64,000 nucleotides of DNA from Armatimonadota bacterium (lineage in GTDB: Bacteria > Armatimonadota > HRBIN16), in contig BPGU01000004.1 of assembly GCA_026003195.1 (NCBI GenBank), positions 1 to 64,000 of the forward strand, written 5' to 3'. A program made the translations under genes and the position numbers. The notes below the pieces were generated by a model that saw only the letters and a program-made list of their open reading frames with translations, made no database searches and had not been told where the DNA came from. This document shows, one piece after another, positions 31,603 through 41,502 of this stretch. Position 1 is the stretch's first letter, and every line of letters begins with the position of its first letter.

Positions 31603-33630
31603 ATGAACACTCGCCTCACGCGGATACTGGCAAGCACCCTGACGGTGCTGGGGGTGATCGCTGTCGTATGGGCACAACAACCTGCCCGACATGCGATGAC
31701 CGCTCAGCAAGAGGTACAAGTCTGCCAGCAGTGCCATGGCAAAACCGACCTGTATGGCTTTGATGTGCACGGGCGGCGCAAGAGTGTGTTTGTGGACCTG
31801 GCGGTGTTCAACCGCTCGGTGCACAGGAACCTGCGCTGCACACAGTGCCACACGGACATCGACCCCGCTCAATTGCCGCACGCCAAGCATGCGCAGAAGG
31901 TAGAGTGTGGCAGCTGTCACCTGGAGAAGCGCGTGGCACAGGCGCCCACCTTTGCGCAGGCGGTATTTAAGACCTACGCCGATAGCGTACATGGCGAAGC
32001 AGTAGCACGGGGCAACCCTGATGCTCCACGTTGCGCGGATTGCCATGGACATCACGACATCCTGCCTGCCAGCAACCCAAGTTCGCATGTGTACCACGCG
32101 AACATTCCGCAAACCTGCGCCCGTTGCCATAGCGATGCCCAGCTGGTAGAGTGGAACCGTATCCCCAAGGGAGAGGTGCTGCTCTATTACGAGCGCAGCG
32201 TGCATGGTCAGCTGCTCCGGCAGGGCAGAAACGGCTCCTCCTCCGCACCGGGGAAGCCACCAGCAGTATGCACCGACTGCCACGGCGTGCACGGTATCCG
32301 TCGTGCTGCCGACCCCAACTCTACCGTCGCACGCGCCAACTTGCCCGAAACCTGCGGCAAGTGCCATGAGAGCATCTTCCGAGAATGGCAGCAGAGTATC
32401 CATGGACAGGCAGTCGCGAAGGGCGTGAAGCAAGCCCCTATCTGCACCGATTGCCACGGTGAGCACACCATCCGCAGCCCCCAAGACCCCGAATCTTCGG
32501 TGTACCCACAGCATATTGTGGCTACCTGCAGCAAGTGCCATGAGAACCAGCAACTGCAACGCGCTATTGGCTTGCCTACCCTGCGCCTGTCCACGTACCG
32601 CCAGAGCTATCACGGTATCCTGAACCGCTACGGACAAAGCACGGTGGCACATTGCGCCAGCTGTCATGGAGCGCACAACATCCTGCCCTCTACCGACCCA
32701 CGCTCCACCATCTACCCGGCAAACCTGCAGAAGACCTGCGGTTCCTGTCATCCGGGTATCGGCAAAGGGGTTGTGATGGGTAAAGTACATTTCGTGGGCA
32801 CGCGCACCGCCAGCCCGCTCTACTGGTACATCAAGGTAGCATACCAGATTGCTATCTTTACCACCATCGGCTTCTTCACCCTTTACCTGATACTGGATCT
32901 CCTCAGCTATCGGCGGGGACGACCGAGCCATGCAGTCTCGCCCCATCGCCCGGATGACCCATTGTCGCACCAGTTCGTGGAACGCCTCAGTCTGAACGAA
33001 CGGCTGCAGCACCTAGTGCTGGTAGTGGCGTTCACCCTGCTGGTGATTTCAGGAATGCCCGTGAGCTACTCCGAAGCAGGCTGGGCAAGAGTGTTTTACA
33101 GCTTTCCGGGTAGTGTGGAACTGCGCGGCATCATCCATCGCGTCGGTGCGGTGATGCTCATCGCGCTGGCGATATGGCATCCTCTGTGGTTACTGACCCC
33201 TCGTGGGCGCGAGCAACTGAAACACCTGCGCTGGACACGCAAGGACTTTACCGACATCTGGCAGATGATTCGCTGCTATCTGGGGCTGTCGCAGGAGAAA
33301 CCACGCTTCGGACGGTTCAACTGGATTGAAAAGTTCGAGTACCTTGCCGTCGTGTGGGGCACTGTGGTGATGATATTGACCGGCTTCATCATGTGGGCGG
33401 AGGAACTGGTTCTCCGCTACCTGCCGTTGTGGTTATGGTACATCGCCCGCCTGATACACGGCTATGAGGCGTTGCTGGCGTTCCTGACCATCATCATCTG
33501 GCACATGTATCACGTGCATTTCAAGCCAGGCATGTTCCCCATGAGCCGCGTGTGGCTGGATGGGCGCATCTCCCTGCGCCACCTACAGGAGGAACACCCG
33601 CTGGAGTACGAGCAGATGCAGAAAGGGTAA
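31603..33630 (+). CDS. 11-haem cytochrome c fused to membrane cytochrome b (CbcL-like)
   Basis: 675 residues from ATG 31603 behind AGGTGG. There is a signal peptide (residues 1-25). Eleven CxxCH motifs (Cys at 41, 79, 102, 144, 172, 223, 251, 281, 309, 351, 379) follow, many as CxDCHGxH(D/T)I repeats. From about 405 there are four to five membrane helices with His residues (LIALAIWHPLW, IARLIHGYEALL, IIIWHMYHVHF) like the HydC/FdnI diheme cytochrome b. The layout of multihaem c plus HydC-type b is that of Geobacter CbcL, a menaquinol oxidase for low-potential extracellular electron transfer (named from memory). It is the last gene of the Rieske/cyt b operon. Confidence 0.9.
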   Translation: MNTRLTRILASTLTVLGVIAVVWAQQPARHAMTAQQEVQVCQQCHGKTDLYGFDVHGRRKSVFVDLAVFNRSVHRNLRCTQCHTDIDPAQLPHAKHAQKVECGSCHLEKRVAQAPTFAQAVFKTYADSVHGEAVARGNPDAPRCADCHGHHDILPASNPSSHVYHANIPQTCARCHSDAQLVEWNRIPKGEVLLYYERSVHGQLLRQGRNGSSSAPGKPPAVCTDCHGVHGIRRAADPNSTVARANLPETCGKCHESIFREWQQSIHGQAVAKGVKQAPICTDCHGEHTIRSPQDPESSVYPQHIVATCSKCHENQQLQRAIGLPTLRLSTYRQSYHGILNRYGQSTVAHCASCHGAHNILPSTDPRSTIYPANLQKTCGSCHPGIGKGVVMGKVHFVGTRTASPLYWYIKVAYQIAIFTTIGFFTLYLILDLLSYRRGRPSHAVSPHRPDDPLSHQFVERLSLNERLQHLVLVVAFTLLVISGMPVSYSEAGWARVFYSFPGSVELRGIIHRVGAVMLIALAIWHPLWLLTPRGREQLKHLRWTRKDFTDIWQMIRCYLGLSQEKPRFGRFNWIEKFEYLAVVWGTVVMILTGFIMWAEELVLRYLPLWLWYIARLIHGYEALLAFLTIIIWHMYHVHFKPGMFPMSRVWLDGRISLRHLQEEHPLEYEQMQKG

Positions 33631-33731
33631 ACTCCGTTCGCAGCAGGCATCCTGTTTCCAGTCAAGCACTGGTAATGGCAGAGGTAGCCGTCTGAACCGG
33701 TTTTGTGGTATCCTCTTTAACGGTGTCCACT

Positions 33732-35111
33732 ATGGAAAAGACCTCGGTACAAACCATCGGTGAATCCCAGCAGTTGCGGCTGCCCACCGTGGCGATTGTG
33801 GGGCGACCGAACGTCGGCAAGTCCACCCTGTTCAACCGGCTGGTGGGCAGGCGCGTGGCGATTGTGGAAGATACGCCCGGCATCACCCGCGACCGCCTGT
33901 ACGGAGAAGCCGAGTGGCGGGGGCGCGTTTTTCAGGTGGTGGATACCGGCGGCGTGCTGCTGGAAGATGAAGACCCTCTCATCACGCAAGTGCGCGTGCA
34001 GGCTTTAGCGGCGATTGAGGAGGCGGACGTGATCCTGTTTCTGGTAGATGCGGTAGAGGGCATTACTCCTGCCGATGAGGAACTGGCGGACGTGCTGCGC
34101 ACCACCACCAAACCCGTGCTGCTGGTAGCGAACAAAGTGGACAATACCCGTCGGGAAGCAGACGCCACCGAGTTCTACGCGCTGGGCTGGGAAGAGGTGT
34201 TCACCATCTCGGCGATACACGGGCATGGTGTGGCGGAGGTGCTGGACCGGCTGATCGAACTGCTTCCCCCTGCACGCCCCACGGAAGAGGAAGACACCGC
34301 CATCAAGCTCGCCATCGTGGGCAGACCCAACGTGGGCAAATCGTCGCTGGTGAACGCCATCCTCGGTGCACCGCGCGTGATTGTGAGCGAAATACCGGGC
34401 ACCACCCGCGACGCAATAGACACTCCTTTCGAGCGTGACGGGCAGAAGATGGTGCTGATTGACACCGCAGGCATCCGCCGACCGGGCAAGGTGCAGGGTT
34501 CCATAGAGTACTACAGCGTGCTGCGGGCGCAGAAAGCCATCCAGCGATGCGACGTGGCGTTGCTGGTGCTGGATGGTCCGCAGGGCGTCACCGACGGCGA
34601 CAAGCGCGTGGGCGGTTACACGGTGGAAGAGGGACGTGCCTGTGTGGTCGTGGTGAACAAGTGGGACCTGATGAAGAACCCCACCAGCAAGACGCTGATG
34701 ATGGACTTCACACGCATTTTCCGCAAGGAGTGTCCGTTCCTGCACTTTGCACCGCTGGTGTTCACCAGTGCACTCACAGGCATGGGCGTTTCGGCTGTGG
34801 TGGACACCGCGCTGGAGGCAGCGGAAGCGCACGCACACCGCATCCCCACCGGCGTACTGAACCGCCTCATCCATGACGCAGTAGACGCACGTCCCTACAG
34901 CCGCAAGGGCAAGATGCTGAAGGTGTATTATGCCACCATGCCCTCCACCAAGCCGCCGACAGTGGTGCTTTTTGTGAACGACCCGGAGATTGTGCATTTT
35001 TCATACTTACGCTATCTGGAAAACGCCATCCGCCAGCAGTTTCCGCTGGAGGGTACGCCCATCCGTATCGAGGTCAGGGAAGCAAAAGGCAAACATCGCG
35101 ACGATGCATGA
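33732..35111 (+). CDS. der: Ribosome-assembly GTPase Der (EngA)
   Basis: 459 residues with two tandem G domains. The first has GRPNVGKSTLFNRL, DTPGITRDR, DTGG and NKVD (residues about 20-180). The second has GRPNVGKSSLVNAI, PGTTRDAID, DTAGIRRPGKVQ and NKWDL (about 195-365). A KH-like C-terminal domain contains PTVVLFVNDPE and YLENAIRQQFPLEGTPIRIE. Der is needed for 50S subunit maturation. ATG 33732 is chosen by homology; an earlier in-frame start lacks support. Confidence 0.95.
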   Translation: MEKTSVQTIGESQQLRLPTVAIVGRPNVGKSTLFNRLVGRRVAIVEDTPGITRDRLYGEAEWRGRVFQVVDTGGVLLEDEDPLITQVRVQALAAIEEADVILFLVDAVEGITPADEELADVLRTTTKPVLLVANKVDNTRREADATEFYALGWEEVFTISAIHGHGVAEVLDRLIELLPPARPTEEEDTAIKLAIVGRPNVGKSSLVNAILGAPRVIVSEIPGTTRDAIDTPFERDGQKMVLIDTAGIRRPGKVQGSIEYYSVLRAQKAIQRCDVALLVLDGPQGVTDGDKRVGGYTVEEGRACVVVVNKWDLMKNPTSKTLMMDFTRIFRKECPFLHFAPLVFTSALTGMGVSAVVDTALEAAEAHAHRIPTGVLNRLIHDAVDARPYSRKGKMLKVYYATMPSTKPPTVVLFVNDPEIVHFSYLRYLENAIRQQFPLEGTPIRIEVREAKGKHRDDA

Positions 35112-35132
35112 GGGATTGGGCGTTGTGTTGGA

Positions 35133-35245
35133 CCTCTCCCACGGGGAGAGGGAGGCAGGGAGGTAGGTGAGCCAGAAAAACCTCACCCCCGTCCCCTCTC
35201 CTACAAGGAGAGGGGAGTTTCCCCCTTCCCTCGCAGGGAAGGGGG
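35133..35245. repeat. Cluster of GC-rich hairpins after der
   Basis: Three near-perfect hairpins in a row: CCTCTCCC/GGGAGAGG (35133-35151), CCCCTCTCC/GGAGAGGGG (35193-35215) and CCCCCTTCCC/GGGAAGGGGG (35221-35245). The same set occurs inverted at 44198-44290, with the flanking words CCTCACCCCCGTC and CTAACCCCC. It is a dispersed intergenic repeat; the first hairpin may also terminate der. Confidence 0.75.
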
Positions 35246-35280
35246 GGACAGGGGGTTAGGTTCCTCCATCCTACAAGCAG

Positions 35281-38200
35281 ATGATTCGTCATCATCGTTC
35301 CTATCGGGGGGCGCCAGTGGAACAACTACCGAACCCGTTAGAATCGCTGACCGATGCGCAACTGCAGGAGCTGGGCATCCGCGACCTGCAGCGGGCACGC
35401 ACCATCTTGGAAATCCTGCGCGGCTGGGGTCCGCACGCCGAAGCCTTCGACCAGATGCTACCCCATCTGCTGCAGGCGATGAAACTCTCTCCCGACCCCG
35501 ACATGGCGCTGAACAACTTCGAACGCTGGCAGGCGAACCTGGCGAACCGACTGCCTTACTACCGCTTCCTCGCCCAAAACCCAGCGGTGCTGGAGATTTT
35601 CTTCACCGTGTGCGCGACCAGCCAGTTCTTCTCCGAAATCCTGATACAGAACCCCGAGTACTTCGAGTTCTTCTCCGACCCCAGCTTGCGCCGGCACCCC
35701 AAAACAGCTCCCCAGCACTACCGCGACCTGCAGAACCTGCTGCGTACCTGCTCCAGCTACGGCATGAAGATAGACGCCCTGCGCCGCTATAAACAACGTG
35801 AGGTGCTGCGTATCGGCGTCATGGACATCCTGGGTGTGCTGGACCTGCCCGAGGTCGCACAGGCATTTAGCGACTTTGCCGACGCCTGCGTGCAGGTAGC
35901 CTACGAGATGGCGCATGAGGAACTCGCTCGACGCTACGTGATGACAGGCACGCCCGCTTTCGCGGTGATAGGCATGGGCAAGCTGGGCGGCAGGGAGCTG
36001 AATTACTCCTCCGATATCGACCTCATCTTTGTACACGATGATGACGTGGGCGTCACCGGAAAACTGAGCGGCTCCCAGTACGCCGAACGGCTGGCGCAGG
36101 AGATAGTGAACGTGCTGGCGCGTAACACTGAGCGCGGCTTCGTTTTTCGCGTAGACCTGCGCCTGCGTCCCGAAGGCAGGTATGGACCGCCCAGCCGATC
36201 GCTCAGCAGTTATCGCCACTACTATGAGAGCTGGGCGGAAACGTGGGAACGACAGGCGTTGATCAAGGCACGCTTCGTAGCGGGTGACCCGCGAGTGGGC
36301 GAAGATTTCACCCGTATCGCGGAAGAGTACACCTACCAGATCTATGTGCCCGCCGAATGGGTGGAAGACATCCGCCACAATAAACGCCGCCTGGAGCAGA
36401 AAGCGGCACTTGCCGACGAAACGCACACCAACGTGAAAATCGGTGAAGGAGGCATTCGCGACATCGAGTTCACCGTGCAGCTGTTGCAGCTGCTGGTAGG
36501 AGGACAGCACCCCTCCGTGCGCACGGGCAATACCATCGAGGCACTGCACCGTCTGCGCCGCGAGGGGTTCCTCACCCCAGAAGAAGCTATCATCCTGCGC
36601 GAAGGTTATTGCTTCCTGCGTACAGTGGAGCACCGCCTGCAGATACTGTACGAGCAACAGACGCAGAAGCTGCCCACCGACCCACGACAACTGGAGCTGC
36701 TGGCAAGACGCATGGGCTTCGAAAACGCCACGTACTTCCGCGAGACCTACGACCGCGTGCGTGCGCAGGTGCGAGAGATATTCCTGCGCGTTTTCTACGG
36801 CGAGGCGGGCGACCGCGTGATGCGACAACAGGAGAGCCCCCTGCGCGACCTGCTGCACGCCATCGATGAACCCAGAGCGCAGGAGCGGATACGCCAGCAT
36901 CTGGAGCAGAACGGTTTTTGCGACCCACAACGCGCTCTGCACCTGCTGCAAATTCCGTTAATGGGCACAGACGTGGGCGTGGAGGAAGCGGAAGGCACGC
37001 AGAGTGCCTCTGTGGCTCGCGGTGCAGCCAGCCCTGCCATGCGCCAGAGCTTCCTGCGCATCGCCCCCGCGCTCATCACCTACGCCTCGCGTAGCCCATC
37101 CCCCGACGACGCCTTGCTGGGCATCGAAACGCTTGCACTGGCAGTGCCTAACCGCGCACAGTTGTACGCCGCCTTCGCCGACAGCCCGGAGGTGCTGCGC
37201 CGACTGGTAGAGCTGGCTGGTGCCAGCCCCCCCACCATGCGCCTGTTGAGCAGCCATCAGGAGCTGCTGGACCTGCTCTTCAGTGAGGAGATTATCGCCA
37301 GCGAAACCAAAACGCGCGAGCAAATGATTCGGGAGCTGCGCCAGCGTCTGGGATTGCCGGAGGAGCTACGTCCCGGCACCCCGCGCGGCTTCCCCCAGCG
37401 ACAGGTGCAGGCGATAGCCTCTTTTATCCGGCGCGAGCGGTTGCGCATCGTTGCCCGAGATGTATGGGGCGAGGCACGTGGCGTAGATACCGCCAGAGAC
37501 CTGACCAGCCTGACCGAAGCGGTGCTGGAATGCGTGCTGCAGATGGTTCAGGCGCAGGCAATAGAGGCGCATCCTGAGTGGGAAGAGGTGTTACGTTCGG
37601 TAGCCATCTTAGGTATGGGCAAGCTGGGTGGATGGGAGATGGGCTATGCCTCCGATGCGGACATCCTGTTTGTCTTCGAGCACCCCGCCTCCGTGTCCCA
37701 CAGCGAGGCGTATGCTGTTACTGCGAAGATGTGCGAGCAGTTCCTGCAGTTCTGCCGCCTGGTGCACGCACAGGATGTGCCCCTGGAGGTGGATGCTCGT
37801 CTGCGCCCAGAGGGGCGGTTCGGAGCCATCGTGCGCACAGTGGATGATTATCGCCAGTACTATCGGACGCGAGGCGAGACATGGGAACGACAGGCGCTGA
37901 TTAAAGCACGCCCGGTGGCGGGCAACGCGGTGGTCGGTGAAGCCTGGCGCCAGATGGTGGAAGAAGAGGTGGTGTACGCGCGCGGTCTGAGCGAGGAGGA
38001 GCTGCACTCCATCCGCCACATCAAGCGTCGGGTGGAGAACGAGCGATTGAAGCCGGAACACCGCTGGCGTGATGTGAAGCTGGGATATGGAGGGATGGTA
38101 GACATCGAGTTCGCGGTGCAAACGTGGCAGCTGCGCGTGGGCAAACAACACCGCAGCATACGCCATACCAGCACCCTCTCCGCCCTGCACGCCCTGCGCA

Positions 38201-38448
38201 TGATCGCTCTGGTCTCGCCGGCGGATAGCCGCAATGCCGCCGAGGCATATTCCCTGTGGAGCATTGTCCGCAATGCACTCACCCTGCGGCACGGTATGCC
38301 ACGCGACGTGATACCCGACGACGAGGTGGAACGGAAGGTGCTGGCGCGCATACTGGGCAAGGAAGACCCGATCCAGATGTTGCAGGAGTTTGAACATCTG
38401 ATGCGCGAAGTAAGAGGGTGGGTAGAGCGCGACTTGTTCGGGGAATGA
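35281..38448 (+). CDS. glnE: Glutamine synthetase adenylyltransferase/deadenylylase
   Basis: 1055 residues, close to the roughly 950-1000 typical of GlnE. Two nucleotidyltransferase-fold domains are seen, with GMGKLGGRELNYSSDIDLIF (residues about 228-247) and GMGKLGGWEMGYASDADILF (about 780-799). Each is followed by its helical GlnD-PII-type region (GGIRDIEFTVQ; GGMVDIEFAVQ). The N-terminal half removes AMP from glutamine synthetase by phosphorolysis and the C-terminal half adds it, under PII control. The start is uncertain: ATG 35281 has no ribosome site; GTG 35317 is an alternative. plsY follows after 4 bases. Confidence 0.95.
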   Translation: MIRHHRSYRGAPVEQLPNPLESLTDAQLQELGIRDLQRARTILEILRGWGPHAEAFDQMLPHLLQAMKLSPDPDMALNNFERWQANLANRLPYYRFLAQNPAVLEIFFTVCATSQFFSEILIQNPEYFEFFSDPSLRRHPKTAPQHYRDLQNLLRTCSSYGMKIDALRRYKQREVLRIGVMDILGVLDLPEVAQAFSDFADACVQVAYEMAHEELARRYVMTGTPAFAVIGMGKLGGRELNYSSDIDLIFVHDDDVGVTGKLSGSQYAERLAQEIVNVLARNTERGFVFRVDLRLRPEGRYGPPSRSLSSYRHYYESWAETWERQALIKARFVAGDPRVGEDFTRIAEEYTYQIYVPAEWVEDIRHNKRRLEQKAALADETHTNVKIGEGGIRDIEFTVQLLQLLVGGQHPSVRTGNTIEALHRLRREGFLTPEEAIILREGYCFLRTVEHRLQILYEQQTQKLPTDPRQLELLARRMGFENATYFRETYDRVRAQVREIFLRVFYGEAGDRVMRQQESPLRDLLHAIDEPRAQERIRQHLEQNGFCDPQRALHLLQIPLMGTDVGVEEAEGTQSASVARGAASPAMRQSFLRIAPALITYASRSPSPDDALLGIETLALAVPNRAQLYAAFADSPEVLRRLVELAGASPPTMRLLSSHQELLDLLFSEEIIASETKTREQMIRELRQRLGLPEELRPGTPRGFPQRQVQAIASFIRRERLRIVARDVWGEARGVDTARDLTSLTEAVLECVLQMVQAQAIEAHPEWEEVLRSVAILGMGKLGGWEMGYASDADILFVFEHPASVSHSEAYAVTAKMCEQFLQFCRLVHAQDVPLEVDARLRPEGRFGAIVRTVDDYRQYYRTRGETWERQALIKARPVAGNAVVGEAWRQMVEEEVVYARGLSEEELHSIRHIKRRVENERLKPEHRWRDVKLGYGGMVDIEFAVQTWQLRVGKQHRSIRHTSTLSALHALRMIALVSPADSRNAAEAYSLWSIVRNALTLRHGMPRDVIPDDEVERKVLARILGKEDPIQMLQEFEHLMREVRGWVERDLFGE

Positions 38449-38452
38449 CATC

Positions 38453-39076
38453 ATGTCCACTCTGGATTTGCTCATCTGGTTTGCCAAGGATTACGGGCTG
38501 GCGCTGCTGGTCGGCTATCTGATTGGGGGCATCCCCTTCGGCTGGTTGATTGCCAAACTGTGGAAAGGGGTAGACCTGCGCGAGGTGGGTAGCGGCAACA
38601 TCGGCGCGACCAACGCCTATCGGGTGCTGGGACCGACGGCGGGAATTCTCGTCTTTGTGCTGGACACTGCCAAAGGCAGTATGCCCATCTTGCTGGGCAA
38701 CCTTTTGGATTGGGACGGCATCTGCGCAGGTATCGGCGCGATTATCGGACACAGCTTCTCGCCCTACCTGCATGGAAAGGGAGGCAGGGCAGTCGCCACC
38801 AGTCTGGGCGTGTTCCTCGCGCTGTCGCCATGGGCTTCGCTGAGTGCGTTTGCCACGTGGGGCGTTCTGGTACTGCTCACCCGCTACGTGTCGGTCGCGT
38901 CGGTGCTGGGCTCGCTGTCCCTGCCGCTGGTGTGGATGTGGGTGTTTCCGACCAACGGCATCGTGCACGGAGCCGCTTTGCTTGCTGCGCTGTGGATTAC
39001 CTGGAAGCATCGTCCGAACTTTCAACGACTGAGAGTGGGCACGGAGCCACGAGTGAATCTCTGGGGGAGACGCTGA
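38453..39076 (+). CDS. plsY: Acyl-phosphate glycerol-3-phosphate acyltransferase PlsY
   Basis: 207 residues with five to six membrane helices. Family motifs are LIGGIPFGWLIAKLWKGVDL with REVGSGNIGATNAYR (motif 1), GHSFSPYLHGKGGRAVATSL (motif 2) and the C-terminal WKHRPNFQRLRVGTEPR (motif 3). It transfers the acyl chain from acyl-phosphate to sn-glycerol-3-phosphate in the first step of phospholipid synthesis. Its TGA overlaps the ATG of the AMMECR1 gene. Confidence 0.95.
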   Translation: MSTLDLLIWFAKDYGLALLVGYLIGGIPFGWLIAKLWKGVDLREVGSGNIGATNAYRVLGPTAGILVFVLDTAKGSMPILLGNLLDWDGICAGIGAIIGHSFSPYLHGKGGRAVATSLGVFLALSPWASLSAFATWGVLVLLTRYVSVASVLGSLSLPLVWMWVFPTNGIVHGAALLAALWITWKHRPNFQRLRVGTEPRVNLWGRR

Positions 39077-39603
39077 TGGGAAAAACGCATCATCCGTACG
39101 TTCAGCTGGCGCGCGAAGCCGTGGAGCATTTCCTGAGAGACAGGGAGATCATTGAACCACCTGCTGACCTGCCTCCTCCCCCTACGCAGAATTGGCAGGG
39201 CGTTTTCGTCTCCATACACACTTCGAAGGGACAACTGCGGGGATGCATCGGCACCCTGCGCCCACTACACCCCGACATTGGCAGGGAGATTATCGCCGTT
39301 GCGCTGGATGCCGCGCTCAGGGACCCGCGCTTCCCACCGGTAGACGTGTCGGAACTGCATGACCTCGAATATGCCGTCTACGTGTTGCATCCTCCCGAGC
39401 CGGTGCAGTCGATGGAGGAGCTGGATCCGCGCGTGTACGGGGTGATCGTGCATACGGAAGATGGCAGGCGTGGGCTGTTGCTGCCCGACTTGTCGGAGGT
39501 GAACAGCGTAGAACAGCAGCTGCACATCGCCTGCATGAAGGCAGGCATCGCCCCCGGCGAGTCCTTCACGGTGGAGCGTTTCAAGGCGGATAAGCTGGAA
39601 TAG
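39076..39603 (+). CDS. AMMECR1-domain protein (AmmeMemoRadiSam system A-like)
   Basis: 175 residues from ATG 39076, coupled to plsY by a TGATG overlap. The hallmark LRGCIGTLRPLH (residues about 53-64) is followed by DPRFPPV and ELHDLEYAVYVLHPPEP. GVIVHTEDGRRGLLLPDLSE and the C-terminal ESFTVERFKADKLE complete the AMMECR1 fold. The family often clusters with MEMO and radical-SAM genes, but neither is seen here. Its biochemical function is not settled. Confidence 0.9.
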   Translation: MGKTHHPYVQLAREAVEHFLRDREIIEPPADLPPPPTQNWQGVFVSIHTSKGQLRGCIGTLRPLHPDIGREIIAVALDAALRDPRFPPVDVSELHDLEYAVYVLHPPEPVQSMEELDPRVYGVIVHTEDGRRGLLLPDLSEVNSVEQQLHIACMKAGIAPGESFTVERFKADKLE

Positions 39604-39619
39604 GGTCTTCACCCTCTGC

Positions 39620-40279
39620 TTATACCCGTGCCGGATGCACCAGCTTGCCGTCGCGCAGGGAGTATACTCTGTCGGCATCGGCAAGCATCTCCGGGTCGTG
39701 CGTGACCACCACTACTGCCCCCTTCTCACGATAACTTGCCAGCAGACGGATAACCGCGTGTCCGTTGATATGGTCCAGCGAGGCAGTGGGTTCATCGGCA
39801 AAGATAATCTGCGGTTGATGCACCATCGCCCGCACCACACACACCCGTTGCCGCTCTCCGCCGGATAGCTTGTGCGGATAGCGGTGAGCCAGATGGGATA
39901 GCCCCAGCTGCTCGAACAGTTCCAGAGCGCGTTCATACGCCTCGCGGTCGCCCGGCACCGCCACCAGCACGTTTTCCAGCGCGGTGAGATACGGCAGCAG
40001 GTAGGGTTGCTGGAAGACGAAACCGAACTCACGCCGACGCAGGCGCATCCTTTCGCGCTCGCTCAGCAAGTGAATGACCTGATTGCGGTAGCGCACCTCG
40101 CCACTGGTAGGCAGCTTGAGCCCGCTCATCAGATAGAGCAAGCTGCTCTTGCCCGAGCCTGAGGGTCCCATAATGCCCACGAACTCGCCCTGCCGTACCT
40201 CCACCGAGACGCGGTCTACCGCCAGCACCACACGCTCCGCTTCCCGATAAGCCAGAGTGACCTCGTCTGTCCACAGCAT
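39620..40279 (-). CDS. LolD/MacB-type ABC transporter ATPase
   Basis: 219 residues. Walker A is GPSGSGKSS, the Q-loop is FVFQQPYLLPYLTALEN, the signature is LSGGERQRVCVVRA, Walker B is IIFADEPTASLD and the H-loop VVTHDPEM. Size and sequence fit the MacB/LolD/FtsE-like class that partners with FtsX-fold permeases. The adjacent upstream gene encodes one, 4 bases away. It probably powers export or mechanotransmission at the inner membrane, not import. Confidence 0.93.
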   Translation of the reverse strand: MLWTDEVTLAYREAERVVLAVDRVSVEVRQGEFVGIMGPSGSGKSSLLYLMSGLKLPTSGEVRYRNQVIHLLSERERMRLRRREFGFVFQQPYLLPYLTALENVLVAVPGDREAYERALELFEQLGLSHLAHRYPHKLSGGERQRVCVVRAMVHQPQIIFADEPTASLDHINGHAVIRLLASYREKGAVVVVTHDPEMLADADRVYSLRDGKLVHPARV

Positions 40280-40283
40280 CTTC

Positions 40284-41462
40284 CTACACCTTCCGCTCTA
40301 TCACCAGCACGGGGTCCATCGCCAGCAGGCGCGGTCCCACCGACATCGCCGCGAATGCCAGCACCGCAATCGGCACCGGAATGGTGTACTGGTATGCTTG
40401 CCAGTCCATCGGCTGCAACAGCATCCCGCGCGGCTCGAAAACCCACCCGTACAGCCCCCACAGGATACCCATGCTCAACAACACGCCCACCGTCCAGCCG
40501 ATAGCCACCAGCAACGCGGTTTCCCGCACCACACGCCACAGCAACATACCGCGCGTATAGCCCATCGCTGCCAGCAGGGCGAACTCCGGTAGCCTCTGCA
40601 TGAAGAAGATGTTGGAGAGCATGCCCATCATGATGGCAATCACCAGCACCACGATCATAATCACGATATTCATGATCAGATACAGGTTCCTGAGCGAGGA
40701 GCGCAGCTCCCGCACCAGTTGCCCATACGTGAACAGGCGCACCTGTCTTTTGTCCAGAGCCTTGTCCAGACGCCTGTCCAGTTCCGGCTGCTGCTCAGGC
40801 GTAGGCGCGGCGACCACAATCTCTTCCAACGGTGGAAAGTAGTTCTTCTGCACGAACTCTTTCGAGATAACAGCGAACCAGTTCTCGCCGTCCAGCAGCC
40901 CCACCAGCTTCACCGGTACAGGGGCGAAGCTGTCTTCGATGTGGGGCGCAAGCACCACGTCGCCGATTTTCAGGTTACGGTTGCGCGCGATGCCCACCGA
41001 AAGCGCACACGCTGCTTCACCTTCACGGGGCAACCTGCCTTCCACCAGCCTCATGCGCGTCAGACGCAGCATCTGCGGCATCTCTTCCTGCGTCAAGCCG
41101 AACAGCACAAACGGGAATTTGCCAAAGATGGTGTGGATATTGGTAAAGCACACGCTGATACGGTAAATCTGGCTCGCCAGTGGCTCGGCGCGGAGGATTG
41201 CCTCTGCACGGGGGTCTACTTGATTCCCATTGCGGGGCACCGCCACCAGAAAGTAGCGATTATAGCCGTACACGGTGAGCACCGTGAGGTCGATGCTGCG
41301 GATGATGGTCACCACCGTGCCGATGAGCACCACCGACAGCACGATGACCAGCGCTACCGGCGCGGTGCGCGACAGGTTGCGCCGAAAAAAGAGCCATGCG
41401 GAAAGCGGATTGGTAGCTGCGTGAACAGCGGGAATGCTTTCCCTCTTCTCTGCTGTGTGCAT
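40284..41462 (-). CDS. FtsX/MacB-fold ABC permease
   Basis: 392 residues. One N-terminal membrane helix (about 35-58) is followed by a periplasmic MacB-PCD-like domain (about 60-255, with MRLVEGRLPREGEAACALSV and LVGLLDGENWFAVI). Three C-terminal helices (about 270-385) contain RLPEFALLAAMGYTRGML, the FtsX coupling segment, and the closing MDPVLVIERKV. With the ATPase it forms a four-helix type VII ABC system. No MacA-like fusion protein or lipoprotein is adjacent; the next gene upstream is a glycosyltransferase. Confidence 0.9.
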   Translation of the reverse strand: MHTAEKRESIPAVHAATNPLSAWLFFRRNLSRTAPVALVIVLSVVLIGTVVTIIRSIDLTVLTVYGYNRYFLVAVPRNGNQVDPRAEAILRAEPLASQIYRISVCFTNIHTIFGKFPFVLFGLTQEEMPQMLRLTRMRLVEGRLPREGEAACALSVGIARNRNLKIGDVVLAPHIEDSFAPVPVKLVGLLDGENWFAVISKEFVQKNYFPPLEEIVVAAPTPEQQPELDRRLDKALDKRQVRLFTYGQLVRELRSSLRNLYLIMNIVIMIVVLVIAIMMGMLSNIFFMQRLPEFALLAAMGYTRGMLLWRVVRETALLVAIGWTVGVLLSMGILWGLYGWVFEPRGMLLQPMDWQAYQYTIPVPIAVLAFAAMSVGPRLLAMDPVLVIERKV

Positions 41463-41502
41463 ATCTCCAGTATACTTGAGCCAAGGGGAGCAAAATCAAG
41501 GG

